From Salirhabdus sp. Marseille-P4669 (GTDB lineage Bacteria; Bacillota; Bacilli; Bacillales; Alkalibacillaceae), in contig NZ_OEQK01000006.1 in NCBI RefSeq assembly GCF_900240405.1, positions 186,001-250,000 of the forward strand: DNA of 64,000 bases, read 5' to 3'. Shown here piece by piece: positions 1 through 12,756 of this stretch. The notes below the pieces were generated by a model. That model saw nothing but the letters and a program-made list of their open reading frames with translations, was not told the DNA's origin and did not search any database. The position numbers and the translations under genes are program-made. Each line of letters starts with the position of its first letter. Positions within the stretch are counted from its first letter, which is position 1.

Positions 1-555
1 AAAATACGTTATATACCCATTTCTTCTTTCTAACGTTCGAGCATGTAAATCAAAGGAATTCATCAATTCACACAAAGAATCATTATGCTCTTCATATTGA
101 TTAGAAATCTCCAAATGATAAGAAGAGGTTTCTGGATTATTTACAGAACCACCTGCTAAAAAAGCACCTCGCAAATATGCTCTACTACAGCACTTCTTCT
201 CTGTATATTTCTTAGGAATAGAACGTTTAAAGGAAAATGGCTCCTCTAAAATATTCAAATCTACCAAAAATTGTTGAACATCTTCTTTCAAACGAACAAT
301 GTATACATTATTTTTTTTCAGTCTCATCTTTTTACGTACAAGCAATTCCACAGGATGCTTATAGTTGAGTTTAATGAGCGAATAAATACGACGTGCAATG
401 GCAGCATTTTCTGTTTGAACATCTAAAATATATTGGCGATTTGAAAAGGATAGGGAACCATTCATACGAATCAACGCTGCTAATTCTGCTTCTATACAGC
501 AAGCATCGGCTTCCACTTGTGTTAATTCTTTCTTAACTTCAGCTGCAAAAGACAT
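1..555 (-). CDS. whiA: WhiA, DNA-binding regulator (N-terminal part, runs off window)
   Basis: 185 codons read leftward from an ATG at 553-555 to the window edge without a stop, so the gene is truncated by the window, not by mutation. The product starts [15 protein letters not shown] and continues with the conserved [15 protein letters not shown] and [13 protein letters not shown] stretches typical of the LAGLIDADG-like N-terminal domain of WhiA. The C-terminal helix-turn-helix lies outside. In B. subtilis WhiA binds DNA and affects cell division and chromosome segregation; in actinobacteria it controls sporulation. It follows yvcK on the same strand after an 80-nt gap, the classic rapZ-yvcK-whiA order. 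A good SD (AAGGGGATG) precedes the start. The family call is firm. Confidence 0.95.
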   Translation of the reverse strand, partial: MSFAAEVKKELTQVEADACCIEAELAALIRMNGSLSFSNRQYILDVQTENAAIARRIYSLIKLNYKHPVELLVRKKMRLKKNNVYIVRLKEDVQQFLVDLNILEEPFSFKRSIPKKYTEKKCCSRAYLRGAFLAGGSVNNPETSSYHLEISNQYEEHNDSLCELMNSFDLHARTLERRNGYITYF

Positions 556-634
556 TCCCACACATCCCCTTCTAACAACTAGACCTGGTGTGCAACAACG
601 GTTAAATAAAAAAGTGCTGTCACACTAGGTCTCG

Positions 635-1591
635 TCATTTAATTAACGAATAGATTAATTTTGCAATTTTGTTTTTGTCATGACGAACTGCTTTTTTGGA
701 ATAATCCACGATGTCCCCTTCAATAATCTCAAGGCCCATTTCCAATAAGCGTGTCGTATCAAAGATGACAGGAGAGGCATTTTCGGCCTCATATCGTTGC
801 TTCACAAATGGCTTAATAGGTGCATTGTGCACAACAATTGCATCTACACAGCTTTCTCCAATATGGTCTTGAATCGCTTGCACATGGTCAGCAGCAGTAA
901 AATCCTCTGTCTCTCCAAACTGAGTCATTACATTACAAATATATACTACTTTTCCTGGACAATTTTTTAAGGCATCCCCAATCTCCGGAATAATTAAGTT
1001 TGGTAGAATACTCGTAAATAAACTACCTGGGGCTATCACCACGATGTCTGCTGATTCAATGGCATCCATTGCTTCTGGCAATGGCTCAATATGATCCGGA
1101 CTTAAAAATACCCGTTTTATTCTTTTGTTTGCTTGAGGTATTTTCGATTCCCCAGAAACGATTGTTCCATCATCCATTTCGGCATGTAAATACATGTTTT
1201 GATTTGCAATTGGGTATATTTGACCTTTCACATTAAACACACGTGACACTTCTTTTATACCGTGATAAAAATCCCCCGTAATCGATGCCATTGCTGCGAG
1301 CAACAAATTTCCTAATGAATGACCAGATAAACTGTTTCCACTCTCAAAACGATGCTGAAAAAGGTCTAGTATCATTGGTTCTACATCAGACATAGCTGCA
1401 ATTACGTTACGAATATCTCCTGGTGCAGGTATTGCCATTTCATTACGAAGTCTGCCTGAACTGCCGCCATCGTCTGCAACCGTAACAATGGCGGACAGGT
1501 TGATCGGAAAATTCTTTAAACCACGTAACAGGACAGGCATTCCTGTTCCACCCCCAATGACAACAACATTGGGCTCTCTCATTTGTATCAT
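635..1591 (-). CDS. yvcK: YvcK/GluA-family gluconeogenesis factor
   Basis: 318 aa, full length for the family (CofD-like UPF0052). The N-terminus has the nucleotide-sugar binding signature VVIGGGTGMPVLLRGLK followed by TVADDGGSSGRLR and the GDIRN motif. In B. subtilis YvcK binds UDP-sugars, is needed for growth on gluconeogenic carbon sources and for normal cell shape through PBP1 localisation. The ATG at 1591 has the SD AAAGGATAGG and lies 9 nt after rapZ, so the two are co-transcribed and probably translationally coupled. Confidence 0.95.
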   Translation of the reverse strand: MIQMREPNVVVIGGGTGMPVLLRGLKNFPINLSAIVTVADDGGSSGRLRNEMAIPAPGDIRNVIAAMSDVEPMILDLFQHRFESGNSLSGHSLGNLLLAAMASITGDFYHGIKEVSRVFNVKGQIYPIANQNMYLHAEMDDGTIVSGESKIPQANKRIKRVFLSPDHIEPLPEAMDAIESADIVVIAPGSLFTSILPNLIIPEIGDALKNCPGKVVYICNVMTQFGETEDFTAADHVQAIQDHIGESCVDAIVVHNAPIKPFVKQRYEAENASPVIFDTTRLLEMGLEIIEGDIVDYSKKAVRHDKNKIAKLIYSLIK

Positions 1592-1600
1592 AAGATCTGC

Positions 1601-2482
1601 CTATCCTTTCCTTTTCTTGATGTCACGATGTTTAACATACGTATTTACAGCATTTCCGAAATGGCTTGCGATTTGCTCTGCAATTGCTACGGAACGATGC
1701 TGTCCTCCTGTACAACCAATACCAATGACAAGCTGACTTTTACCTTCTCGCTTGTATTGAGGGATCATAAATTCCAGCATATCCAATAACTTATCCATGA
1801 ATTTTTTCGTTTCCGACCATTTAAATACATAAGTGGACACTTCTTCATCAAGTCCAGTTAACGGTCGCATGGACTCCACATAAAATGGGTTAGGTAGAAA
1901 ACGCACGTCAAAAACCAAATCGGCATCAATTGGGATACCATGCTTAAAGCCAAAGGAAACAACATTCACGGAAAAGACTTGCTGGGACTTTTCTTTAAAC
2001 GTTTCGATTAGCTTCTCCCGTAATTCTCTTGGCTTAATAGTGGATGTATTGATAATGTGTTGAGCACGACCCTTTAATTCGTCTAATAGATCTCGTTCTT
2101 TTCGAATCCCTTCTAAAGGTAATCCAGATTTGGCTAGTGGATGTGACCTTCTCGTCTCCTTATATCTAGAAACAAGTACCTCGTCATTGGCATCCAGGAA
2201 TAGAATTTGCTCTGTTACCCATTCCTCTTTGCTCAATTGATCTAGTGCATCAAATAAAGAATCAAAAAATTCACGACCCCTTAAATCCATCACTACCGCA
2301 ACATTTTGTGTTTTCTGTTGGTTTTCTTTCATCAGTTCCAAAAACTTTGGTAGTAGTGCTGGTGGTAGATTATCGACACAAAAATAGCCTAAATCTTCAA
2401 AGCTTTGCACCGCAACTGTTTTACCAGCACCAGACATCCCGGTTATAATGACCAATTGGATATTTTGACTTTGTTCAACCAT
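1601..2482 (-). CDS. rapZ: RapZ (YvcJ) nucleotide-binding adapter protein
   Basis: 293 aa P-loop protein. Walker A GMSGAGKT lies at about residues 15-22; the middle has [21 protein letters not shown] and the C-terminal domain has the conserved [17 protein letters not shown] stretch. In E. coli RapZ guides RNase E to the sRNA GlmZ and so controls amino-sugar synthesis. In Bacillus the homologue YvcJ hydrolyses GTP and affects competence; an RNase-adapter role there is not established. The start has SD AGAGGGG. It sits between the nudix gene (27 nt upstream) and yvcK (9 nt downstream) in one operon. Confidence 0.94.
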   Translation of the reverse strand: MVEQSQNIQLVIITGMSGAGKTVAVQSFEDLGYFCVDNLPPALLPKFLELMKENQQKTQNVAVVMDLRGREFFDSLFDALDQLSKEEWVTEQILFLDANDEVLVSRYKETRRSHPLAKSGLPLEGIRKERDLLDELKGRAQHIINTSTIKPRELREKLIETFKEKSQQVFSVNVVSFGFKHGIPIDADLVFDVRFLPNPFYVESMRPLTGLDEEVSTYVFKWSETKKFMDKLLDMLEFMIPQYKREGKSQLVIGIGCTGGQHRSVAIAEQIASHFGNAVNTYVKHRDIKKRKG

Positions 2483-2509
2483 CGTAATCCCCTCTTTCTA
2501 CGAATGCTA

Positions 2510-2977
2510 CTATTCGTCTATTTGTGGATCTAGTTGATAGGATAAAAGCTTATAATCCGAAGTATATGTGAAAGTTCCATAAAGTATCTCATCACTTTGT
2601 AAAGCATGCTTAATAATGGCACGATCTCCTTCTGCCATTGGCTTCGATAGTACTTCATTAACAGGAACCCATTCGAGCTCCCCTTCTTTACTTTCTTCAA
2701 GCAATGTCCCTTTATGTTCTTTGGAATAGAAGGTAAACATCATCCATTCCATAACAATCTCCTCATTTTCATAAATCAAAAAAGTAAAAACGCCTTTTAA
2801 TTTAGGATCTTCAACTGTCAATCCTGTTTCTTCTTGAAATTCGCGTATTGCAGACTGTTTAATCGTTTCTCCAGACTCCATTTTCCCTCCTGGAGCAACA
2901 TACCAATTTCTTCGAGGTTTTTTCAGCATTAAAACGTTATTCCCATTCTGCAAAACGCAATTCGCTACCCGTTGCAA
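2510..2977 (-). CDS. yvcI: Nudix hydrolase (YvcI-like, 8-oxo-dGTP diphosphatase type)
   Basis: 155 aa with a complete Nudix box: GGKMESGE, seven residues, then REFQEETGLT (pattern GX5EX7REUXEEXGU, residues about 31-53), which supplies the Mg2+-binding glutamates. The family hydrolyses nucleoside diphosphates linked to another moiety; the exact substrate cannot be read from sequence, though the B. subtilis neighbour at this locus is annotated as an MutT-like enzyme. Translation starts at TTG (2975-2977) preceded by SD GAGGTGAG with 6-nt spacing. It is the first gene of the yvcI-rapZ-yvcK-whiA unit, behind the promoter at 3072-3100. Confidence 0.88.
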   Translation of the reverse strand: MQRVANCVLQNGNNVLMLKKPRRNWYVAPGGKMESGETIKQSAIREFQEETGLTVEDPKLKGVFTFLIYENEEIVMEWMMFTFYSKEHKGTLLEESKEGELEWVPVNEVLSKPMAEGDRAIIKHALQSDEILYGTFTYTSDYKLLSYQLDPQIDE

Positions 2978-3071
2978 AATTTTCTCACCTCATACGAAAA
3001 ACAACCTTGTGTTTCTGTTTTTCTTTTTCAGTATGTAGCAAATAAGAGCTACCACAAGTTTCTCTAGTTTA

Positions 3072-3100
3072 ATTATACTATTAACCGTACGGAAAACCAA
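3072..3100 (-). promoter_or_regulatory. Sigma-A promoter of the nudix-rapZ-yvcK-whiA operon
   Basis: On the minus strand TTGGTT (3095-3100) and TATAAT (3072-3077) are separated by 17 nt. It lies about 95 nt upstream of the nudix TTG start. The rest of the 390-nt gap 2978-3367 holds only the trxB terminator. Confidence 0.75.
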
Positions 3101-3198
3101 TTTATCGATTTCTAGAAACGATCTTAAGTTGGAATTATTTAGGCGGATTTTTGCAAAAGGCATACTTTATCTATTATACGATAGGAAGGCAAAAGAAA

Positions 3199-3227
3199 AA
3201 CACAGGCAAATTTTGGGCGCCTGTGCA
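3199..3227 (-). terminator. Terminator after trxB
   Basis: Inverted repeat CACAGGC/GCCTGTG (3201-3207 and 3219-3225) followed on the minus strand by GTTTTTCTTTT, about 140 nt past the trxB stop. Confidence 0.6.
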
Positions 3228-3367
3228 GGAAAAAGAATATATCTTATAAAAGGGGGTCAATTTCGTTATCCCTATTGTAACTAATTTATGTTGCAAGAGT
3301 ATTACAACAGTGTTAAGAAGTCGTGACTTTTATTTATTTATCAAAGTCTAAAACGGTTCAGGCTGTA

Positions 3368-5430
<2,063 letters not shown>

Positions 5431-5466
5431 TTGATGCCTCCCTTAAACGTCCCTTTCGACTTACAA

Positions 5467-5472
5467 AGTATA
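5467..5472 (-). promoter_or_regulatory. Extended -10 promoter candidate for TPR-trxB
   Basis: TATACT on the minus strand is preceded by TGT (extended -10 pattern), about 37 nt upstream of the TPR start. No good -35 at 17 nt is seen. Confidence 0.45.
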
Positions 5473-5633
5473 ACATAAATAAAAGCGTAAAATATACAAC
5501 AGATTAGATGATAATGTGGAATTTTTTGGTACAATAATAGGAAAGGGGTTCTTTGTTCAAAAAGAGGTCTTCAAAAAGTGTCCATCAAAATTGTGACGCT
5601 AGCTATACAAAAAAGAAGAGGTGAATTTCCATT

Positions 5634-7649
5634 ATGAAAAAAGTCACCATTGGATTTTTATTGTTACTCATAATTCCAATTGTACTTACAGCCTGTAAAG
5701 AAGAAAAAGAAGTAAGGCCAGATGATCGTTTAACAGAATACATCGAATTATGGAATGAGCAAAACTTTGAGGAAATGTATGAGGAATATCTATCTACATC
5801 ATCAAAGGAAACATATCCGAAAGAAGAAATGGCCGATCGATACGTCAAGATTTACTCGGACTTAAATATTGAGAACCTACAGGTAACCTTCGAAAAGCCA
5901 GATGAGGAAACATCCTACGAGGAAGCTAAGGAAGCAACTTTTCCTATCCATGTGGAGATGGACTCTTTAGCTGGGCCAATTACCTTTGATCATGAAATAA
6001 CACTAGTAAAAGAAAAGCTTGAGGAAGAGGAAGAAAATTGGTTTGTGAATTGGGATACTACTTACATATTTAAGCAGTTGAAAGACGGGGATTCGGTTGG
6101 AATGGATGTAACCGAAGGACCTCGTGGGGAAATTTTTGATCGTAACGGAAATGGATTAGCTATAAATGATAAGGTTACGATGATTGGAATCGTTCCACAA
6201 AGTATGGAAGGCAACGAAGAAGAATCAATAGAAAAAGTTTCGGAGTTATTGCATTTAGATGTCGAATTTATCGAAAACCAATTAAATCAGGATTGGGTTC
6301 AACCTGATCTATTTGTTCCATTAAGAACAATTAATCCAAATAATAAGGAATTATTTGATGAGCTAATGGAGATTCCTGGTGTGTGGCCTAAGGATCAGTT
6401 TGGCCGTGTTTATCCGTTAGGGGAAGCAGCAACTCATTTAGTTGGCTATATTGGTGAAATTACGGCAGAACAACTAGAGGAATATGGAGATAAAGGCTAT
6501 GAAACACATGATGTAATTGGGCAACGTGGACTCGAGCAGTTATTTGAAGAAGAGTTACGTGGTAAACCAGGAGCAGAAGTTTATATAACAAATGAAAACG
6601 GGGACAAAGTTACACTTGCTTCCCAAAACGCTCAAAAAGGAAAAGATATTCACGTAACCATTGATGCGGACATTCAGCAAACCATTTTTGAAAATATGAA
6701 TGGTAAAAAAGGAACAGCAGCAGCAGTTCATCCGACAACTGGAGAAACGCTAGCGCTTGTTAGCTCTCCGTCCTTTGATCCCAATGGATTAACTTCTGAT
6801 TACTATGCAAAGTTACTAGAAGATGAAGCGAATCCAATTTTAAATCGCTTTACATCGCTGTATGCACCTGGCTCTACCTTTAAACCAATTACAGCATCTA
6901 TTGGATTAGCAAATGGAATTATTGATCCAAATGCACCACGTGACATAAAAGGGGAAACGTGGAGTAATGGAGATGCTTGGGGGAACTACGAAGTGCGTAG
7001 AGTGACAGACCCTGGTCACCCAGTTGACTTAGAGGATGCCCTCGTATATTCAGATAATATTTATTTCGCACAAACCGCCGTGGAAATGGGTGGGGAAGCG
7101 ATGGTAGAAGGACTAGAAGCATTCGGGTTTAATCAAGATTTTCCGTTTACGTATCCAATTAGTGCATCTACGATTTCCAATAGCGGAGACTTAAGTGATG
7201 AAATCTTACTCGCAGACACCGCATACGGCCAAGGAGAATTACAGCTAAGTGTTTTACATTTAGCGACAATGTACACACCAATATTAAATAATGGTGATTT
7301 GGTAAAGCCAAAGCTATTAAAAGATGATGAAACAGAACTTTGGAAAGAACAAATGATTACCCCTGAACAAGCGGACATCTTAAATACTGCCTTGCGAAAT
7401 GTTGTTGCCAGCCCAAATGGAACTGCACGGGGTGCAAATATGGATGGTGTACCACTTGCAGGTAAAACGGGTACTGCAGAGCTTAAAATGGAGCAAGGCG
7501 AACAAGGAAAAGAAAACGGCGTATTTGTTGCCTATCAAGCGGACAAAAAAGACATGGTCATCGCAATGCTGCTTGAGGAAGTTGAGGAAGACGGTAGCAG
7601 CGCTTATGTAGTGGAGCGTGTGAGTAACATATTTAAAGAACTCTATTAA
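5634..7649 (+). CDS. pbpC: Class B penicillin-binding protein, PBP3/MecA type, lipoprotein-like
   Basis: 671 aa transpeptidase that cross-links peptidoglycan outside the membrane. The N-terminus MKKVTIGFLLLLIIPIVLTAC looks like a lipobox signal (LTAC), then a MecA_N/NTF2-like region (about 30-150), a dimerisation domain starting RGEIFDRNGNG, and the transpeptidase domain with all three motifs: STFK (active-site Ser), SDN and KTGT. Length and domains match B. subtilis PBP3 (PbpC) and the staphylococcal MecA architecture, known for low beta-lactam affinity; whether this copy gives resistance cannot be said. It is transcribed alone, divergently from TPR-trxB. Confidence 0.9.
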   Translation: MKKVTIGFLLLLIIPIVLTACKEEKEVRPDDRLTEYIELWNEQNFEEMYEEYLSTSSKETYPKEEMADRYVKIYSDLNIENLQVTFEKPDEETSYEEAKEATFPIHVEMDSLAGPITFDHEITLVKEKLEEEEENWFVNWDTTYIFKQLKDGDSVGMDVTEGPRGEIFDRNGNGLAINDKVTMIGIVPQSMEGNEEESIEKVSELLHLDVEFIENQLNQDWVQPDLFVPLRTINPNNKELFDELMEIPGVWPKDQFGRVYPLGEAATHLVGYIGEITAEQLEEYGDKGYETHDVIGQRGLEQLFEEELRGKPGAEVYITNENGDKVTLASQNAQKGKDIHVTIDADIQQTIFENMNGKKGTAAAVHPTTGETLALVSSPSFDPNGLTSDYYAKLLEDEANPILNRFTSLYAPGSTFKPITASIGLANGIIDPNAPRDIKGETWSNGDAWGNYEVRRVTDPGHPVDLEDALVYSDNIYFAQTAVEMGGEAMVEGLEAFGFNQDFPFTYPISASTISNSGDLSDEILLADTAYGQGELQLSVLHLATMYTPILNNGDLVKPKLLKDDETELWKEQMITPEQADILNTALRNVVASPNGTARGANMDGVPLAGKTGTAELKMEQGEQGKENGVFVAYQADKKDMVIAMLLEEVEEDGSSAYVVERVSNIFKELY

Positions 7650-7655
7650 AATTAC

Positions 7656-7688
7656 AAATGGGACCTCCGCATTGGATGTCCCATTTTT
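7656..7688 (+). terminator. Terminator after the PBP gene
   Basis: Stem AAATGGGAC/GTCCCATTT followed by a T run starts 7 nt after the stop codon. Confidence 0.85.
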
Positions 7689-7760
7689 TTGTTGAATCTT
7701 TTGTTAAAGAGTGAAGCATTGATACTAAATTTTGTTGGATTTTATATATTAAATTACTTT

Positions 7761-8075
7761 TATTCGCCAATAAGGATACCCTACTCGTAAAACAATATTT
7801 ATTACTCGTCTAATTTAAGTAAAAATTCGTGTAAATACCTGTTACGCGTGAAAACAGCTATTTTATTCGTAAGTACACTAGAAATTCTCGTAATTTATTC
7901 AAAATATTCGCCTACCAGATTAATATTCGTCTATCGTCGAATAATACGCGTAATTCACGCATAAATATTCGTCTACTTCACGGAAATACGAGTCCACTTT
8001 TCCTACTCAATGCCTCTATTCGCATAAAAGGTCCTTTATTCGTATATAAGGTTAAAATACTCGTCAAAAATTTAA
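7761..8075. repeat. 21-bp periodic intergenic array A (ATTCGT type)
   Basis: Between the convergent PBP gene and glpD, short cores ATTCGT, ACTCGT, ACGCGT or ATTCGC recur at 21-bp steps, with occasional 19-, 20- or 22-bp steps, for about 15 units. Between the cores the sequence is AT-rich and poorly conserved. No ORF or RNA fold explains it. The region otherwise holds only the two terminators at its ends. Confidence 0.8.
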
Positions 8076-8098
8076 ACTTTCCCGCACAGCGCACAGAA

Positions 8099-8126
8099 AA
8101 AGCCTCCTGCATGAACAGGAGGCTTC
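8099..8126 (-). terminator. Terminator after glpD
   Basis: Perfect stem AAGCCTCCTG/CAGGAGGCTT with a 6-nt loop and T-rich tail on the minus strand. Confidence 0.88.
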
Positions 8127-8138
8127 CCTTATATGATA

Positions 8139-9800
8139 TTAATCACGTTCTACTGGTGTAACAGCTTCTAGTAATAATTGCTCAAGCTCTTTTGTATACG
8201 TTTCTTTTTGCTCATCTGTCCAATTGAATTCACTCGCCATGTAGTTAATCACAGATTCTTTATGCGCATGAACCCAATTAATGTTGAAGAACAATGCACC
8301 TGTACGACGAATGAAGAAGTCAACCGGCTTATAAACTAATTCATAATCTAAAGCATAGCGTAGCATTGCGAATACGACTGGATCAAGATTTTCTGCTTCT
8401 ACTTTTTCACGATTGTTTTTGTAAATATCAAATACAATATCTACGTTAGAACCGTATCTTCTGATTAACGCTTCAGCAGTATTAGCATCGAGACCAAGGT
8501 CTTTGCCTTCGATTAATTTTTGTTCAATAAATACTTCAAAGCCTTTTGATCCACCAACATCTCCACCAGACATTGGTAGGTGTTTTGTTTGTGTAGAAGG
8601 ATAGTTCTTACCTTCCTCTGCATTCAATTGCTTCGCTACAAGGTCAACGATTCCTTCTGCCATTTTACGGTATCCCGTTAGCTTACCACCAGCAATAGAT
8701 AGTAGACCTGATTCAGATTCAAAAATTTCATCTTTACGAGAAATTTCAGAAGGTGATTTACCATCTTCATGAATTAGTGGGCGTAAACCAGACCAGCTGG
8801 ATTCCACATCATCTGCAGTAATTTTTACGTCTGGGAACATAAAGTTGATTGCCTTGATTACATAATCACGGTCAGCAACAGTCATCTTAGGATGTGCAAT
8901 GTCACCTTTGTAAACTGTGTCTGTAGTACCAACATATGTTTTGCCTTCACGAGGAATAGCAAATACCATACGGCCATCTGGTGTATCAAAGTAAATAGCT
9001 TGCTTTAATGGGAATCGTTCCCCGTCAAATACAAGGTGAATACCTTTGGTAAGCTGTAGGGATTTCCCTTTTTTCGAACCATCGATTTCACGTAGTGTAT
9101 CTACCCACGGACCAGCAGCATTTACAATTTTCTTCGCATAGATTTCAGATACGGAACCATCTGTTAAATCTTCTACTTTCACTCCAACTACTTTCCCATC
9201 TTTGTAAAGTAGGTCGGTAACTTTCATGTAGTTTAGTGCTAATGCACCTTTTTCTACAGCCTTCTTCATAACCTCAAGCGTTAGGCGTGCATCGTCCGTC
9301 TTGTATTCTACGTAGTAGCCTGCACCTTTCATACCTTCACTCTTAAGAAGTGGTTCACGCTTTAATGCCACATCTGGTTTAAACATTTTTCTGCGCTCGC
9401 TTTTTTTAACACCTGCAAGAAAATCATAAACCTTTAAACCAATGTTTGTAGTGAAAGGACCGAATGTTCCACCTTTGTAAAATGGCAACATCATCCATTC
9501 AGGAGTTGTAACGTGTGGTCCATTTTCATAAACGATTGCACGTTCTTTACCAACTTCTGAAACTACTTTTATTTCAAATTGTTTTAAATAACGAAGACCA
9601 CCATGAACTAATTTTGTAGAACGACTAGAAGTACCAGCTGCAAAGTCTTGCATTTCTACTACTGCAACATTCATACCACGTGTGACAGAATCAAGTGCAA
9701 TACCAGCACCAGTAATACCTCCACCAATTACAAGAAGATCTAGTGATTCATCTTGTATCTTTTGCTTTATTTCATTTCTCTTTAAATTTGTAAATTGCAT
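8139..9800 (-). CDS. glpD: Aerobic glycerol-3-phosphate dehydrogenase
   Basis: About 553 aa membrane-associated FAD enzyme that oxidises glycerol-3-phosphate to dihydroxyacetone phosphate and passes electrons to quinone. The FAD site is LLVIGGGITGAGIALDS, followed by SSRSTKLVHGGLRYL; C-terminal motif GLLSIAGGKLTGYRKMAE. Of the nested starts, the ATG at 9800 (MQFTNLK) gives 9-nt spacing to SD AAGGGA, while the ATG at 9806 gives only 3. The gene has its own promoter and GlpP-type leader terminator (9983-10053), so it is transcribed separately from glpFK though adjacent. Confidence 0.95.
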   Translation of the reverse strand: MQFTNLKRNEIKQKIQDESLDLLVIGGGITGAGIALDSVTRGMNVAVVEMQDFAAGTSSRSTKLVHGGLRYLKQFEIKVVSEVGKERAIVYENGPHVTTPEWMMLPFYKGGTFGPFTTNIGLKVYDFLAGVKKSERRKMFKPDVALKREPLLKSEGMKGAGYYVEYKTDDARLTLEVMKKAVEKGALALNYMKVTDLLYKDGKVVGVKVEDLTDGSVSEIYAKKIVNAAGPWVDTLREIDGSKKGKSLQLTKGIHLVFDGERFPLKQAIYFDTPDGRMVFAIPREGKTYVGTTDTVYKGDIAHPKMTVADRDYVIKAINFMFPDVKITADDVESSWSGLRPLIHEDGKSPSEISRKDEIFESESGLLSIAGGKLTGYRKMAEGIVDLVAKQLNAEEGKNYPSTQTKHLPMSGGDVGGSKGFEVFIEQKLIEGKDLGLDANTAEALIRRYGSNVDIVFDIYKNNREKVEAENLDPVVFAMLRYALDYELVYKPVDFFIRRTGALFFNINWVHAHKESVINYMASEFNWTDEQKETYTKELEQLLLEAVTPVERD

Positions 9801-9982
9801 AACCATCGTTCCCTTCATTTTATTTACGTGCTAAAAAATTTGTTGAAGATTCAACTTTGCATTTCGTTAGATGGTTACCAATATAGAGAGTGTCTCTACA
9901 TGTAGTTTCCCAAAACCGATGCAAAAGTTGCAACGATGTTTTTCTTTTCCTCTCATCATTCACCTTCAGAAAAACCAAAAAA

Positions 9983-10053
9983 AGAGACCACAAAACGCCC
10001 TATTTTTTCCACATACAAAAATAGAGTTTAGTGGTCTCTCGAATTCTCCATCC
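9983..10053 (-). promoter_or_regulatory. GlpP-responsive leader terminator/antiterminator of glpD
   Basis: The glpD leader carries an intrinsic terminator: stem AGAGACCAC/GTGGTCTCT (10031-10039 with 9983-9991) followed by a U run. Immediately 5' and overlapping the stem is GATGGAGAATTCGAGAGACC (10034-10053), nearly identical to the element in the glpF leader (GATGGAGAATTGGAGACC). In B. subtilis GlpP with glycerol-3-phosphate antiterminates the glpD leader, so the shared element is the likely GlpP target. The rest of the 9801-10180 gap holds the promoter and the glpK terminator. Confidence 0.82.
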
Positions 10054-10072
10054 ACAATATTAACTTAAGTTC

Positions 10073-10100
10073 ATTATATCACAATATTAATAGAAAGCAA
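10073..10100 (-). promoter_or_regulatory. Sigma-A promoter of glpD
   Basis: TTGCTT (10095-10100) and TATAAT (10073-10078) with a 16-nt spacer, just upstream of the GlpP leader. Its -35 overlaps the end of the glpK terminator. Confidence 0.75.
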
Positions 10101-10171
10101 AGCCTTTTACTTTCCGCGGTAGGAAACCTTCACTTGCGTGGGGTGAAGGTTATAGTGAAAAAGGCTTTGCT
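10097..10171 (-). terminator. Long hairpin terminator after glpK
   Basis: AGCAAAGCCTTTT and its complement AAAAGGCTTTGCT bracket a second inner hairpin (AACCTTCAC/GTGAAGGTT). The tail on the minus strand is only moderately T-rich (TTTCTATTAAT), so it may also act as a processing or stability hairpin. Confidence 0.55.
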
Positions 10172-10180
10172 TAAGTCTTA

Positions 10181-11692
<1,512 letters not shown>

Positions 11693-11695
11693 TTA

Positions 11696-12529
11696 TTAAA
11701 GTGATTGTGAAGCATTATTTTCAACTGTAGCATTGTTTGCCTTTTTCAATTCTGAGCTTGCAGCATAAATAAAGATTAGAGCTATTACTGCACTTGTTAC
11801 CCAGAATGCTACAGAAAATTCGCTAACAAACATTGCTTTATAGAATAATGCACCGTAGATACCACCAATGATAGGTCCAATAACCGGAATCCAAGCATAT
11901 CCCCAATCAGAGCTTCCTTTACCTGGAATTGGTAATAAAGCGTGAGCAATTCTTGGTCCTAAGTCACGTGCAGGGTTAATTGCATAACCAGTAGTTGCAC
12001 CTAGTGACATACCAATCGCGATAATTAACAAACCTACTATAAATGGATTTAAGCCTTCTGTAAATTGATTTGCACCAATAAACATTAAACCAAATACTAA
12101 AGCGAATGTACCAATCATCTCACTTACTAAGTTTGAACCTTTACTACGAATTGCAGGATCAGTAGAGAATACTGCTAGTTTTAAACCAGGATCCTTTGTT
12201 GCACCCCAATGCGGTAAATATTGAAAGAAAACGATTACAGCACCGATAAACGCACCTATTAATTGCCCTGTAATATACAATGGAACATCTGCCCAAGGAA
12301 AATCTCCAGCTGCTGCAAATCCTAATGTTACTGCAGGATTTAAGTGCGCACCTGAAATACTACCTACTGCATAAACACCCATTGTTACGGCAAGTCCCCA
12401 TCCAATTGTAATAAGAACCCAGCCTGTACCTTCTGCCTTTGTATTTTTTAATACAGCACCACCTACTACACCACCACCAAAAATAATCAAAATCATTGTA
12501 CCAATAATTTCTCCAACAAAAGCTGACAT
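11696..12529 (-). CDS. glpF: Glycerol uptake facilitator (aquaglyceroporin)
   Basis: About 277 aa MIP-family channel with six membrane spans and both half-helix motifs, here NPAVTLG (SGAHLNPAVTLGFA) and the second as NPARDLGPR; the Asp after the second NPA is typical of glycerol-conducting members. The GTG at 12538 sits inside the SD AAGGGAGTGG; the ATG at 12529 (MSAFVGE) is the likely start. First gene of glpFK, preceded by a promoter, a cre site and a GlpP leader terminator. Confidence 0.95.
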   Translation of the reverse strand: MSAFVGEIIGTMILIIFGGGVVGGAVLKNTKAEGTGWVLITIGWGLAVTMGVYAVGSISGAHLNPAVTLGFAAAGDFPWADVPLYITGQLIGAFIGAVIVFFQYLPHWGATKDPGLKLAVFSTDPAIRSKGSNLVSEMIGTFALVFGLMFIGANQFTEGLNPFIVGLLIIAIGMSLGATTGYAINPARDLGPRIAHALLPIPGKGSSDWGYAWIPVIGPIIGGIYGALFYKAMFVSEFSVAFWVTSAVIALIFIYAASSELKKANNATVENNASQSL

Positions 12530-12605
12530 GGAACCCACTCCCTTAATATATATTTATGAAACTATGAAAACCCAGATCTGGCAATCATGATGGCGCATAC
12601 AAAAA

Positions 12606-12681
12606 ACCCACACGAAACTAGAACACTACTTAATAAATCGTAGCAACCTTTTGTCTCGTGTGGGTCTCCAATTCTCCATCA
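12606..12681 (-). promoter_or_regulatory. GlpP-responsive leader terminator/antiterminator of glpFK
   Basis: Terminator stem ACCCACACGA/TCGTGTGGGT (12606-12615 and 12656-12665) with a U run on the minus strand. Just upstream and overlapping the stem is TGATGGAGAATTGGAGACC (12663-12681), matching the glpD leader element. Binding of GlpP here would hinder the terminator stem. The matched pair of elements within 2.7 kb supports a shared regulator. Confidence 0.82.
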
Positions 12682-12703
12682 CTTGTCTTAACTTGTTACC
12701 TTT

Positions 12704-12732
12704 ACTTTAATGCATACTGAAAGCGTTGTCAA
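12704..12732 (-). promoter_or_regulatory. Sigma-A promoter of glpFK with overlapping cre site
   Basis: TTGACA (12727-12732), 17-nt spacer, TAAAGT (12704-12709). The sequence TTGACAACGCTTTCA (12718-12732) matches the CcpA cre consensus WTGNAARCGNWWWCA with one mismatch and covers the -35, so CcpA would block the promoter under preferred sugars. Catabolite control of glpFK through a cre is known in B. subtilis. Confidence 0.82.
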
Positions 12733-12756
12733 TCATTTTTTCTATTTTTAATTTTT

